The notes under the pieces are model-generated. The model saw nothing but the letters and a program-made list of their open reading frames with translations, ran no database searches and was not told where the DNA came from. The position numbers and the translations under genes were made by a program. Shown here one piece after another: positions 39,493 to 49,878 of a stretch of 64,000 nucleotides of DNA (its first letter is position 1; every line of letters begins with the position of its first letter). Location: contig CAWKCO010000012.1 of assembly GCA_963848175.1 (NCBI GenBank), positions 248,001 through 312,000 of the forward strand, read 5' to 3'. Source of the DNA: JAMZMI01 sp963848175. Lineage in GTDB: Bacteria; Bacteroidota; Bacteroidia; Cytophagales; Cyclobacteriaceae.

Positions 39493-39755
39493 GATTAAAA
39501 GATTGAATCTTGATGTGAAGCGGTTAAGATACCTAAAATGTATAAATCTCAAAGGCTAGGTTTACGCCAATGGTGTTACTAAATGTTAAAATATGCGGAG
39601 TGAACAGTTTGTGTTGAGCCATTTCTCTGAAAAAATGGAATTTTCTTTTGTTTTCTGGTATTTCGGGAGAATTTTTGACCCGTATCATTTCCTCCATTTT
39701 CCAAATTAGGTAACTTCGAGGCAAATTGATTTAAAGCACATAAAATATACTTCAC

Positions 39756-42024
39756 ATGGCATTTGATATCGAAATGATTAAGGCCGTCTATCAGAGCATA
39801 GGCGAGCGAGTGAATAAAGCAAGGGAGCTGACTGGCAAACCATTGACTTTATCTGAAAAAATATTGTATTCCCACGTCTCAGATGGAATGCCAAGTGAAG
39901 TTTATAAGCGCGGTGGTTCTTATGTGGATTTCGCTCCGGATAGAATCGCTTGTCAGGATGCTACGGCGCAAATGGCGCTTTTGCAGTTTATGCAAGCAGG
40001 AAAGAAAAATGTGGCTGTACCTACTACAGTACACTGCGATCACTTGATTCAGGCGAAAATAGGTGCAGCAGCGGATTTGCAAAATGCATTGAACACCAGT
40101 AATGAAGTTTTTAACTTCTTGGAATCTGTATCTCAGAAATATGGAATAGGTTTCTGGAAGCCTGGTGCTGGTATCATTCACCAAGTGGTTTTAGAAAACT
40201 ATGCATTTCCAGGTGGAATGATGATCGGAACGGATTCACATACTGTGAATGCAGGAGGTCTAGGCATGTTGGCTATCGGTGTTGGTGGTGCTGATGCTGT
40301 AGACGTAATGGCTGGAATGGCTTGGGAATTGAAATTCCCTAAGTTGATAGGTGTGAAGCTGACAGGTAAACTCAATGGCTGGACTTCTCCAAAAGATGTG
40401 ATCTTGAAGGTGGCAGGTATCCTTACGGTAAAAGGTGGTACTGGCGCTGTAGTTGAGTACTTTGGCGAAGGTGCGAAGAACATGTCTTGTACTGGTAAAG
40501 GAACCATTTGCAACATGGGAGCGGAGATAGGAGCTACTACTTCTACTTTCGGTTACGATGAGTCTATGGAGCGCTACCTAAGAGCTACAGACCGTGCAGA
40601 AGTTGCTGACTTGGCCAATGGAGTAAAAGAGCATTTGACAGGAGATGATGAAGTATATGCTAATCCAGAGAAATATTTTGATCAAGTAATAGAAATCAAT
40701 CTTTCTGAATTGGAGCCTCATGTAAATGGTCCCTTCACGCCAGATTTGGCTACTCCAGTATCTCAAATGGCTGCTGCCGCTAAGAAAAATGACTGGCCGT
40801 TGAAAGTAGAGTGGGGATTGATTGGATCATGTACCAACTCTTCTTACGAAGATATTTCTCGCGCCGCATCTATCGCCGAGCAAGCATTGAAAAAAGGTCT
40901 GAAGCCTGTAGCTGAATTTGGTATCAACCCAGGTTCTGAGCAGGTGAGATACACGATAGAGCGTGATGGTTTTATCGATACATTTGAAAAATTGGGCACG
41001 AAAGTATTCACAAATGCTTGTGGGCCTTGTATTGGGCAGTGGGATAGAGCTGGTGCTGATAAAAAAGAGAAAAACACGATTGTTCACTCTTTCAATAGAA
41101 ACTTTGCAAAAAGAGCTGATGGGAATCCAAATACGCACGCATTTGTAACTTCTCCTGAGATGGTTGCAGCCATTGCGATTTCTGGAAATCTTGGATTCAA
41201 TCCTATTACATGATACACTTACCAACGATAAAGGGGAGCAAGTAAAGCTTGACCCACCTACAGGTTGGGAACTTCCTCCAAAAGGTTTTGCGGTAGAAGA
41301 TGCTGGATATATAGCTCCAGCAGATGACTCTTCTGCAATAGAAGTAAAAGTGAAAAAGGATTCTGAAAGACTTCAATTGCTTGATCCTTTTACTCCATGG
41401 GATGGAGAAAACATCACAGGAGCGAAGCTTTTGATCAAAGCAAAAGGAAAATGTACTACAGACCACATCTCTATGGCAGGGCCATGGTTGAGATTCAGAG
41501 GTCACTTGGATAATATCTCTAATAATACGCTCACAGGAGCATTGAATGCCTTCAATGACGAGACTGATAAAGTAAAAAATCAGTTGACGGGCGAATATGG
41601 CGGTGTGCCAGCTGTACAGCGTGAGTACAAAGCTGCTGGCGTTCCAACTATCGTAGTAGGTGATCATAACTATGGTGAAGGGTCTTCAAGAGAGCATGCA
41701 GCGATGCAGCCACGTCACCTTGGTGTAAGAGCTGTTTTGGTTAAATCTTTTGCTAGAATCCACGAAACCAACTTGAAGAAGCAAGGAATGCTTGCTTTGA
41801 CATTTGCCAATGAGGCAGACTATGACAAAATCCAAGAAGCAGATACTTTTGACTTCATCGACTTGAAGGACTTTGCGGAAGGCAAACCTTTGACCATCGT
41901 AGCAAATCATGCTGATGGTTCTTCTGATAGCATTCAAGTGCTCCACACTTACAATGCTGGTCAGATAGGCTGGTTCAAAGCTGGTTCTGCTCTGAACTTG
42001 ATCAAAATTCAAAACAACGCCTAA
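39756..42024 (+). CDS. acnA: Aconitate hydratase, one frameshift
   Basis: This is the TCA-cycle enzyme that interconverts citrate and isocitrate through a [4Fe-4S] cluster. It has the cluster-binding Cys motifs IGSCTNSSYED and TNACGPCIGQW, plus GTDSHTVNAGGLGML. The C-terminal swivelling domain has HNYGEGSSREHAA, which includes the catalytic Ser. The first frame stops after GFNPIT (TGA at 41211). Removing a single T there reads GFNPITDTLTNDKGE. The total of 2269 bp equals 756 codons plus one base, so the repaired protein has 755 residues, the normal length of mitochondrial-type aconitase. Since the enzyme is central, sequencing error is the simplest reading unless a second copy exists elsewhere. 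Confidence 0.93.
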
Positions 42025-42044
42025 TTTATAGGCAATAATGTCAC

Positions 42045-42076
42045 AAAGGCCAATCCATTGTGGGTTGGCCTTTTTT
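42045..42076 (+). terminator. Intrinsic terminator after aconitase
   Basis: AAAGGCCAATCCA and TGGGTTGGCCTTT pair, followed by a T run. It lies about 20 bp after the aconitase stop. Confidence 0.82.
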
Positions 42077-42150
42077 ATTCTATCACCCCTTGAAATACTA
42101 AGAGTATCATAAAATGTAGACCTAGAAATAAACCATTTACTACTAAGCCA

Positions 42151-42456
42151 TTGATTACCTGTTATTTAAAATATAAGATAGATCCGTATAAGTTAACTGA
42201 ATTTGAAAATTACGCTCGACTATGGATTTCACTAGTTAATGAATTAGGAGGAAGCCACCGCGGATATTTTCTACCACATGAAGGGGCTAATGACGTAGCA
42301 ATAGCTTTGTTTGATTTCCCTTCTCTGAAAGCCTATGAGAACTATCGACAAGCGAGCATGATCAACGATGAATGTTTGCGGGCATTTAAATATGCTGAGG
42401 ATACAAGATGCATAGTCTCGTATGAGAGAACTTTTATGCGTCCAGTTTTAGAATAA
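42151..42456 (+). CDS. NIPSNAP family protein
   Basis: The 101-residue protein matches the NIPSNAP/DABB fold: ITCYLKYKIDPYKLTEFENYARLW, then GGSHRGYFLPHEGANDVAIALFDFPSLKAYENYRQ. The start is a TTG at 42151, giving the expected first residue before ITCYLKY. No ATG is available upstream in frame. Members are small ferredoxin-like proteins of unclear function, often with small-molecule monooxygenase-like roles. Confidence 0.85.
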   Translation: MITCYLKYKIDPYKLTEFENYARLWISLVNELGGSHRGYFLPHEGANDVAIALFDFPSLKAYENYRQASMINDECLRAFKYAEDTRCIVSYERTFMRPVLE

Positions 42457-42678
42457 GCACTATATAAGTTAAAAGAGTAAAAGGCAAGTTTAGAATATGA
42501 ACACATACCGATAAATATTCTGAAATATGTTGTTTCATTAATGAAATGAAAATTTAGCCGCTAATCAAAACCATTAACTATGCTTGATGTTTGATTAATC
42601 TCAAATTGAAAATATTGTATAAGTTTAGCCTTTATTAGTTCAGTGTCAATTAACGATCAAATAATTCGATTTGCATAA

Positions 42679-44223
42679 ATGGAAATTTTAGGAACGCTGC
42701 TGAAGAAAGGAATTAGCTTAAGAGAAAGTTTAGAACAGCAATACACGTCTCCTCTCGATTTGCAAAAGCAAGAGTTGCGTAAGCTGCTGATTCACGCTAG
42801 AAATACCCATTTCGGTAAGAAGTATAAGTTCGCTGAAATATTAAAATCCTTTAAGCGATTGGGTGGAGATGATTTTTACAGATCATTCCAAGCGAATGTT
42901 TCCATCTATGATTATGAGCGAATCAATGCGGAATGGTGGGAAAATGCCCGAGCAGGAGCTTTGGACATGACTTGGCCAGGAGAAACCAAATACTATGCAC
43001 TAAGCAGCGGTACGTCCGGTGCGGCTTCCAAGTATATCCCTGTCACCAAAGAAATGCTGAAATCGATTCGTCGCACGAGTGTGCGTCAAATGATGGTTTT
43101 GTCGAAATGCGAATTGCCCCAAAATCAGTTTTCCAAAGGAGTATTGATGCTTGGAGGTAGCACTGACCTGAAAAGCAATGGAAAATACTACGAAGGGGAT
43201 TTAAGTGGGATAACCACCTCACAGGTGCCTTTTTGGTTTCAGCACTTTTATAAGCCAGGAAAGAAAATTTCAAAGAAAGCAGTCTGGGAGGACAAATTGA
43301 GCGAGATCACTGAGCGGGCACGAGATTGGGATATTGGCATTATCTGTGGTGTGCCGGCATGGCTTCAGATATTAATGGAGCGGATCATTGCTCGTTATGA
43401 GGTGGAGACCATTCATGACGTGTGGCCTAATTTGAAGATTTTTGTTCATGGAGGAGTTTCCTTCGAACCTTATCGCAAGGGTTTTGAGAAGCTTTTAGGT
43501 AAACCGTTGATCTACTTGGAGACCTACTTGGCAAGTGAAGGCTTCATGGCCTTTCAAGCACATCCAGATCGCAAATCGATGAAACTCGTGCTCAATAATG
43601 GCATATTCTATGAGTTTGTTCCTTTTAATGATCAAAATTTTACGGAAGCTGGCGATTTGGTTGAGAACCCTGAGACATTGAGTATTCATGAGGTGGAAGT
43701 CCAAAAGCAATATGCCATACTGATCAGTACCAATGCTGGGGCATGGAGGTATCTTATTGGAGATGTGATTAAGTTTGCGTCTGTAGAGGATTCGGAAATT
43801 GTAATTACTGGCCGAACCAAACACTTTTTGAGTTTGTGTGGCGAGCATCTTTCTGTTGACAATATGAACAAGGCTGTAGAGCTAGTGAGTGAAGAGTTGA
43901 ATGTTTCTATTCGAGAGTTTACCGTAACGGGAGAACCGTGCGGGTCACTTTTTGCGCACAATTGGTTTTTGGGAGTGGATGGAGACGCAGATAGTGACAA
44001 GGTTTTGAAAGCGATAGATAACAAGTTGAAAGACTTGAATGACGACTATAAAGTGGAGCGGCAGCATGCCCTCAAAGAAATAAGGATGAATATACTACCA
44101 TCAAAAGTATTTTATGATTGGATGCGGGAGCAAGGCAAGGAGGGTGGACAAAGCAAATTTCCCAGGGTTTTGAAAGGGGAGAAAGCTTTGAGTTGGAAAA
44201 CTTTTTTGAACGGTCTAAAATAA
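42679..44223 (+). CDS. GH3-family acyl-adenylating protein
   Basis: The 514-residue protein belongs to the GH3 (auxin-responsive) family, which adenylates a carboxylate and joins it to an amine. Diagnostic features are the N-terminal region up to THFGKKYKF, the nucleotide-binding loop YALSSGTSGAASKYIPVT, then LIYLETYLASEGFMAFQ and YLIGDVIKFASVE, with the ATP-binding GRTKHFLSLCGEH. The length is typical for bacterial members. The substrate is unknown. It is 5 bp ahead of a LysE-type exporter gene, so the two are probably co-transcribed. Confidence 0.92.
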   Translation: MEILGTLLKKGISLRESLEQQYTSPLDLQKQELRKLLIHARNTHFGKKYKFAEILKSFKRLGGDDFYRSFQANVSIYDYERINAEWWENARAGALDMTWPGETKYYALSSGTSGAASKYIPVTKEMLKSIRRTSVRQMMVLSKCELPQNQFSKGVLMLGGSTDLKSNGKYYEGDLSGITTSQVPFWFQHFYKPGKKISKKAVWEDKLSEITERARDWDIGIICGVPAWLQILMERIIARYEVETIHDVWPNLKIFVHGGVSFEPYRKGFEKLLGKPLIYLETYLASEGFMAFQAHPDRKSMKLVLNNGIFYEFVPFNDQNFTEAGDLVENPETLSIHEVEVQKQYAILISTNAGAWRYLIGDVIKFASVEDSEIVITGRTKHFLSLCGEHLSVDNMNKAVELVSEELNVSIREFTVTGEPCGSLFAHNWFLGVDGDADSDKVLKAIDNKLKDLNDDYKVERQHALKEIRMNILPSKVFYDWMREQGKEGGQSKFPRVLKGEKALSWKTFLNGLK

Positions 44224-44228
44224 TCTGA

Positions 44229-44870
44229 ATGCCTCCATATTTTAACGGTATGCTCTTTGGAATGATTTTCATTCTTTCATTTGGGCCAGGTTTTTTTGCT
44301 TTGTTACAGACAAGCATACAACAAGGATTGCCAAAAGCACTTTTTTTGGTTCTAGGTATTTCTATAAGCGATATGCTTTTCATTGCGCTAGCATTAATGG
44401 GCGTCTCCTCCTTTCTTGACAACCCTGATGTGAAAATGGCATTGGCCATAGGAGGAGCTTCGGTTTTGATTGCCTATAGCATCTTTTCGTGGACACGCAA
44501 ACCCAAAATTTATGAAGAAAGCGTGGAAGCCAAGATTGACACGAGCTTTCTCAAATACACTTTAAAAGGGTTTATTATTAATGGATTCAATCCTTTCATA
44601 CTAGTTTTTTGGATCGGGATCATTGGATATGTGTCTGTCAATCATGAGTACAGTACAATCAACGAATTTTACTTTTTTGCAGGGGTGCTCTCTACGATTT
44701 TGATTGCAGATACGAGCAAGGCTTTTTTAGCCAACCGTCTACGCAAGATTATCACACCTAAGTTTCTACTGATCATGAATCGCTCCGTGGCAGTGATATT
44801 ATTTGTTTTTGGTGTGCGGTTACTTGTTTTCATGTTCAATCAAAATGCGGATTTGGAGTTGCCTTTTTAA
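44229..44870 (+). CDS. LysE/RhtB family exporter
   Basis: The 213-residue integral membrane protein shows the LysE pattern: an N-terminal helix with FGPGFFALLQTSIQQGLPKALFLVLG, a middle region (MALAIGGASVLIAYSIFSW), GFIINGFNPFILVFWIGIIGY and two C-terminal helices. Family members export amino acids or amino-acid derivatives. Its gene directly follows the GH3-like gene. A product made by the GH3-like enzyme could be its cargo, but that is inference only. Confidence 0.87.
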   Translation: MPPYFNGMLFGMIFILSFGPGFFALLQTSIQQGLPKALFLVLGISISDMLFIALALMGVSSFLDNPDVKMALAIGGASVLIAYSIFSWTRKPKIYEESVEAKIDTSFLKYTLKGFIINGFNPFILVFWIGIIGYVSVNHEYSTINEFYFFAGVLSTILIADTSKAFLANRLRKIITPKFLLIMNRSVAVILFVFGVRLLVFMFNQNADLELPF

Positions 44871-44903
44871 AGCAGCAAATTTATTTGGTTTGACCAATTA
44901 AAG

Positions 44904-44936
44904 AATAAGCCTTGGTGTATAATGCCAAGGCCTATT
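44904..44936. terminator. Weak bidirectional terminator
   Basis: AATAAGCCTTGG and CCAAGGCCTATT pair over 11 of 12 positions around TGTATAATG. It separates the convergent LysE-type gene and valS. There is no strong U-tract. Confidence 0.45.
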
Positions 44937-44961
44937 CATACCAATCAATATCAATGCAGTT

Positions 44962-47637
44962 TTAGAGTGCAGCCAGGCTTTCTTCAATAGCCTTTATTTT
45001 TGCTTCGGCATCTGCTTTTTTGTTGCGCTCATTTTCTATGACTTGGGCTGGTGCACCGTTCACAAATTTCTCATTGCTCAACTTCTTTTCAATGCTCATT
45101 AAAAAGCCTTTGGTATATTCCAAATCTTGAGTGAGCTTCTTCTTTTCCGCTTCTACGTCTATTTCCAGATTTAGGGGAACAAAAAACTCATCACTGCCCA
45201 GAACAAAACTCACACAGTTGTCAGGCTTTTCTCCAGAGAAGTAAATGGAGTCCACATTTGCCAATTTTTTAATCGAATCAGTGATGGCTCCAAAACTTGC
45301 CTCATTGGATGTTTTGATGATCACATCCAGCACTTCACGAGGCGAAAGCCCCTTGCTGCTTCTCAAGTTTCGGATGCTGGAAGTAACCTCAAAAAGTAAC
45401 TCTGCCGATTTCAAGATTTCCTCATCGAAAGCTTCTGCTTTAGGCCACTGAGAAGTAATCAAGGGAGTAGCGTCATGATCGCTCAGCTCGTGCCAGATTT
45501 CTTCCGTGATAAACGGCATAAACGGATGCAAAAGCGACATGATCTTTTCGAATAGTGCCGTGGTGTCTTTGTACGTTTGAGCATCTATGGGTTGCTCGTA
45601 CTCAGGTTTGATCCACTCCAGATACCAGCTACAGAAGTCATTCCATACCAGTTTGTAGGCCGTCATCAGCGCATCCGACATTCTGAATTTGCTGAAATGA
45701 TCTTCAAGCTCCGTAATGGATTGATTGAGTCTACTTGTGAACCAGGCAATGGCCATTTTATTTTCTTCTGGCTGTGACAGGTCTTTTACCTCCCAACCTT
45801 TAACGAGCCTAAAGGCATTCCATATTTTATTGGAGAAGTTTCTTCCTTGCTCTACCAGCTTTTCATCAAAAAGTAGGTCATTTCCTGCAGGAGAAGAGAA
45901 AAGCATTCCTGTGCGTACGCCATCCGCTCCATATTGCTTGATCAGGTCAAGCGGGTCTGGCGAGTTGCCCAGAGACTTAGACATCTTTCTGCGCTGCTTG
46001 TCCCTTACGATCCCCGTCAGGTATACATTCTTGAAAGGTTTTTCTCCATTATATTCATACCCTGCAATGATCATTCTTGCCACCCAGAAAAAGAGAATTT
46101 CCGGTGCAGTCACAAGCGTGTCAGTAGGGTAGAAGTAGTCCAAATCCGGGTTCTTCCCTGGAATTATTTTCCCAGTTTCACGGTCAAAACATTCATCATT
46201 GAAACCATCAAAAACTGCTTGAGGAAATAACCATGAAGAGGCCCATGTATCGAGTACATCCCCATCTTGTTTTAGGTCTTCGGCAGATAGCTGCTCATTT
46301 CCAGATTTTGTTTTTGCAAGAGCTACCGCTTCTTCTAGCGTTTCTGCTACCACATAATCATCTTCTCCCGCACCATAGAAGTATGCTGGTATCCGCTGAC
46401 CCCACCACAGCTGACGAGAAATACACCAGTCGCGCACATTCTCCATCCAATGATTGTAGGTGTTTTTGAATTTTGAAGGAAATAGAAGCACATCATCTTC
46501 CATTACTGCTGCGTGAGCTTTGCGCGAAATGTCCTTCATATTGATGAACCATTGCAGAGAAAGCTTAGGCTCAACTACCGTATTGGTACGCTCAGAACGA
46601 CCAATCCTGGTTACGAAATCTTCGGTTCCCACTAAGTGGCCAGCTTCTTCCAAGTCTTTCACGATCATTTTGCGAACCTTGAAGCGATCTAGACCTACAT
46701 ATTTATCTACGCCACACTTCTCATTGATCGATCCATCCAGATTGATGGTGTCAATTACCTCTAGATCATGTCTTTGACCTATTTCATAATCATTGGGATC
46801 ATGAGCAGGAGTTACCTTCAAGCATCCGGTACCAAAATCCAGCTCCACGTAATCATCTGCAATGATCGGAATGGCTCTATTGATAAAAGGAACGAGGGCT
46901 TTCTTGCCAATAAGATGCGTATACCTCGGGTCTTTTGGGTTTACTGCGATGGCAGCATCTCCTAAAATCGTTTCTGGTCGAACAGTGGCAATAGTGACAA
47001 AATCTTCACTACCCTCTATTTGATATTTCACTGAGTAGAGCGTAGCAGTTTCTCCATTCTCTTTATAGATCACCTCTTCATTCGAAAGCGCAGTTTGCGC
47101 TTCCGTATCCCAGTTGATCATTCTGAGTCCTCGATAGATATAGCCTTTCTTGTGTAAGTCAACAAAGACTCTGATCACGCCTTTGTAATATCCTTCATCC
47201 ATGGTAAAGGCCGTCCGATCCCAATCACATGACGCACCCAATTTTTTTAGTTGCTCTAATATAATTCCGCCGTATTTCTCCTTCCATTCCCAAGCATATT
47301 TCATAAACTCATCTCTGGTGAGATCGCTTTTTTTGATGCCTTTTTCTCTGAGCATTGCTACCACTTTGGCCTCCGTAGCAATGGACGCATGATCTGTTCC
47401 AGGCACCCAGCAAGCTTCTTTGCCTTCCATTCGCGCTTTACGAATGAGGATATCCTGAATAGTATTATTGAGCATGTGCCCCATGTGCAAGACGCCAGTT
47501 ACGTTTGGTGGGGGAATGACTATGGTGTAAGGTTCTTTGTCTGGATTTACAGTCGCTTTAAAATAGCCATTGTCCATCCAGTATTTATACCACTTGTCTT
47601 CAATTTGTGTGGGGTCGTATTTTGTAGAAATGCTCAT
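44962..47637 (-). CDS. valS: Valyl-tRNA synthetase
   Basis: The 891-residue class I synthetase attaches valine to tRNA-Val. It has the HIGH-type motif HMGH (51-54) in PPPNVTGVLHMGH, an editing domain (about 190-340), and KMSKS (551-555) in RRKMSKSLGNSPDP. An anticodon-binding domain and the C-terminal coiled coil (LEIDVEAEKKKLTQDLEYTKGF to the end) typical of ValS follow. The frame is complete and single. Confidence 0.98.
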   Translation of the reverse strand: MSISTKYDPTQIEDKWYKYWMDNGYFKATVNPDKEPYTIVIPPPNVTGVLHMGHMLNNTIQDILIRKARMEGKEACWVPGTDHASIATEAKVVAMLREKGIKKSDLTRDEFMKYAWEWKEKYGGIILEQLKKLGASCDWDRTAFTMDEGYYKGVIRVFVDLHKKGYIYRGLRMINWDTEAQTALSNEEVIYKENGETATLYSVKYQIEGSEDFVTIATVRPETILGDAAIAVNPKDPRYTHLIGKKALVPFINRAIPIIADDYVELDFGTGCLKVTPAHDPNDYEIGQRHDLEVIDTINLDGSINEKCGVDKYVGLDRFKVRKMIVKDLEEAGHLVGTEDFVTRIGRSERTNTVVEPKLSLQWFINMKDISRKAHAAVMEDDVLLFPSKFKNTYNHWMENVRDWCISRQLWWGQRIPAYFYGAGEDDYVVAETLEEAVALAKTKSGNEQLSAEDLKQDGDVLDTWASSWLFPQAVFDGFNDECFDRETGKIIPGKNPDLDYFYPTDTLVTAPEILFFWVARMIIAGYEYNGEKPFKNVYLTGIVRDKQRRKMSKSLGNSPDPLDLIKQYGADGVRTGMLFSSPAGNDLLFDEKLVEQGRNFSNKIWNAFRLVKGWEVKDLSQPEENKMAIAWFTSRLNQSITELEDHFSKFRMSDALMTAYKLVWNDFCSWYLEWIKPEYEQPIDAQTYKDTTALFEKIMSLLHPFMPFITEEIWHELSDHDATPLITSQWPKAEAFDEEILKSAELLFEVTSSIRNLRSSKGLSPREVLDVIIKTSNEASFGAITDSIKKLANVDSIYFSGEKPDNCVSFVLGSDEFFVPLNLEIDVEAEKKKLTQDLEYTKGFLMSIEKKLSNEKFVNGAPAQVIENERNKKADAEAKIKAIEESLAAL

Positions 47638-47898
47638 TGATTTTTATCCTGATCAGCGTTTTGAAATTGAAGCGCAAATTTAAGTTTTTTGATCAAAAGG
47701 GATTTTGAATTATCACTAATTAATTTTTGAAGAGTGAATCAGAGTTGATAGAAGCCAAAATGCATGCAAAGAACATTTACACCGTTTTGTGTATTTATGA
47801 TATATTGAAATTTATACAAGTATTTAAATCCAATCATGATAATAAGTTCGTATTTGTAGAAATGAGATACTAACTTGTTAAATAACCTAAATCAACTT

Positions 47899-49036
47899 AT
47901 GAATACTGTACCTACCGTCGGGCATGTGTCCAACTCAAAATTGAAATACGTAGAGAAACGTGAAATCCTGTGGAAGCAGTTGCTCTCACTTACATTGCTT
48001 TACGCCTCCGTCATCATAGGGTGGATCGCCTATTACAACTATCAGCCCATTCTTTTGAATAAATATAGCTTCAAGGATTTGACCTTGTTCTTGTTCATTG
48101 TTCAAGGTATTATCCTTTTCATCACACCGATGATTGCTGGTAAGCTTGGGGATAAATTTCGCAAGAAAGCAGGGCAGAGGCTGCCGATCATCTCGGCGGG
48201 AGTGAGTTTCGCCGCTATGATCTTTATGGCTACTGCTTTCACATTGTTCACTGATCCAGGCCCCATTTTTAGATGGATTCTCCCTGGGTTGATTGTTTTG
48301 TGGCTGTTTTCCATGGCCTTATTCACCAGCCCTGCACTGTCTACTATAGAAATTTTCGTTCCTGTAAAGAAACTGCCTACTGCCATGGCCATGCTTACCG
48401 TGGTATACGGCTTACTTTATGCTATAGAACCAGTTATTGTTGATTTAATCAATTTTATTGGAGCGCCGCTTACGTTTGTTGTTGGAGGGGTGGCCGTGCT
48501 TATGAGTGGGCTTTTGCTTAAAAAGAATTCTAAGTATATGTTGGACGTACCTCCAAAATCTGAGGTTGGAAAGTCGGATTACACGTATGCTTTGGCTTTA
48601 GGTGTTGCCTTGGGATTGGCCACCACAGTGCTTTTTAATATTTTCCCTATCTGGTTTGAAAACAAAGAGTTTTCTGTCTTTGGATTTACTGGTGGTGCGA
48701 TCGTCGCAGGAATACTAGGTGTAGTAGCGCTTTTGAGTTTTCCAATGAGCAAATTCGTTGAGAGTCGTTCCGTTTATCTTATCCATCTTGATATCAATAT
48801 TGGCGGCAGCTGCATTGGTAATGGGAATTTATGCCGTAGATAATGCAGTCATGTTAATTCTATTGCTCGTTCTCTTTGCTGTTGCTTATGCATTGATGTC
48901 CGTCAGCTTTTTGCCATTGGCACTGTCTGTAGTAAAAGATCAAAACAAAGTATTTGGTGTTGGGGTATTCTTTGCTGGATTTGAATTGCCAAATGGAGTA
49001 CTAGAAGCTATTCTAGTGAATATGGGATTGCTGTAA
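47899..49036 (+). CDS. MFS transporter, one frameshift
   Basis: An in-frame TTG 8 codons upstream is possible, but the ATG at 47899 is preferred. The product is a 12-helix major facilitator: the N-terminal half has LLYASVIIGWIAYYNY, a charged loop AGKLGDKFRKKAGQR and later helices. The frame changes near 48758: one open frame ends after PMSKFVES, and the next carries VVPFILSILISILAAAALVMGIY and the last helices. The total is 379 codons plus one base, so one inserted base is implied, giving 378 residues. The substrate is unknown. The helical pattern continues across the break, which argues for a single gene. Confidence 0.85.
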
Positions 49037-49056
49037 GTCGTGATTAGATTATAATC

Positions 49057-49097
49057 AAAAAGGCCTTGTGAGGAAATCTTCTTCACAAGGCTTTTTT
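49057..49097. terminator. Bidirectional intrinsic terminator
   Basis: AAAAAGGCCTTGTGA pairs with TCACAAGGCTTTTTTT around GGAAATCTTCT. The T runs on both strands fit termination of the MFS gene (plus) and the gene ending at 49110 (minus). Confidence 0.82.
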
Positions 49098-49109
49098 TGT
49101 GTGCTGTCC

Positions 49110-49637
49110 TTATTTAATGTGGAGGTGTTCCACATGTTTTTTGATGTGATCCACCCGTTTTGTGATGTGTTTGATGAATTTATTTAATTCGATTTCAATC
49201 AAGTAAATCTGACCATCGTAGGATTGCTCACCCATATCGGCTTTGCGTTCGTCTGCATTTCTCTCTAACTCACTGCGCCCTCTACATTCATCGTGGAGGA
49301 AGTGAATGAATTGTTTCATGCTATAGTTGTTTTCAAATTTCTTGATGTCGCTAATCGCCTTTTTGATCTCTTTATCATCACTTACTCGAGAAGCTTTCAC
49401 TAGCCTGTCGTATAACACAGAGTCATAATGATGGATATCTTCTAGCAAAGTGATGATCTCAGTTCGGTAGGCTTGATCCTTACAAAACTTGGATAGTCCC
49501 TCGTAGTTATTGAGATTTGATGACATTAAATCCCAATTCAAGGTGAGATCAGTTATTTTCTTACCCAAGGTTTCGTCTTGAGCTTGAGCAGTAAAAAATG
49601 TAAAGGCCGAGAAGGCCAAGATGATAACTTTTTTCAT
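49110..49637 (-). CDS. Secreted helical protein of unknown function
   Basis: The 175-residue precursor has a signal peptide (MKKVIILAFSAFTFFTAQAQ) and a mature part that is mostly helical and charged, with many Lys, Asp and Glu (for example DDKEIKKAISDIKKFENNYSMKQFIHFLHDE). The tail is rich in His and Lys (VDHIKKHVEHLHIK). No domain is recognised. It is probably a periplasmic or surface helical bundle. Confidence 0.72.
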   Translation of the reverse strand: MKKVIILAFSAFTFFTAQAQDETLGKKITDLTLNWDLMSSNLNNYEGLSKFCKDQAYRTEIITLLEDIHHYDSVLYDRLVKASRVSDDKEIKKAISDIKKFENNYSMKQFIHFLHDECRGRSELERNADERKADMGEQSYDGQIYLIEIELNKFIKHITKRVDHIKKHVEHLHIK

Positions 49638-49878
49638 GGTGTTTCAGTTAATTAAACAATTGTTCGGTGATTGATCAGACTGCTTGTAAATGAATATTGT
49701 TGAAGTGTCGAAATTAAATAAACAAACGCCTGAATATAATGAACGACATCAAGTTATTCAAAATATCTTATCTACTCAGGTTTTTAGATGGCAATCACCC
49801 AATACTTCAAATGTTGACAAAAAGTATGCCGAGAAGCTTGAAAGGGTTCTTATCTTTTTCTTTACTTTTGACCACCGC

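Noticed and set aside
41205..41220. Programmed frameshift in aconitase
   Set aside because: There is no slippery heptamer or downstream structure, and the family has no known recoding. A one-base insertion explains it.
49690..49878. N-terminal extension of the DUF3108 protein
   Set aside because: It would bury the signal peptide that starts at 49879, so the later ATG is preferred.
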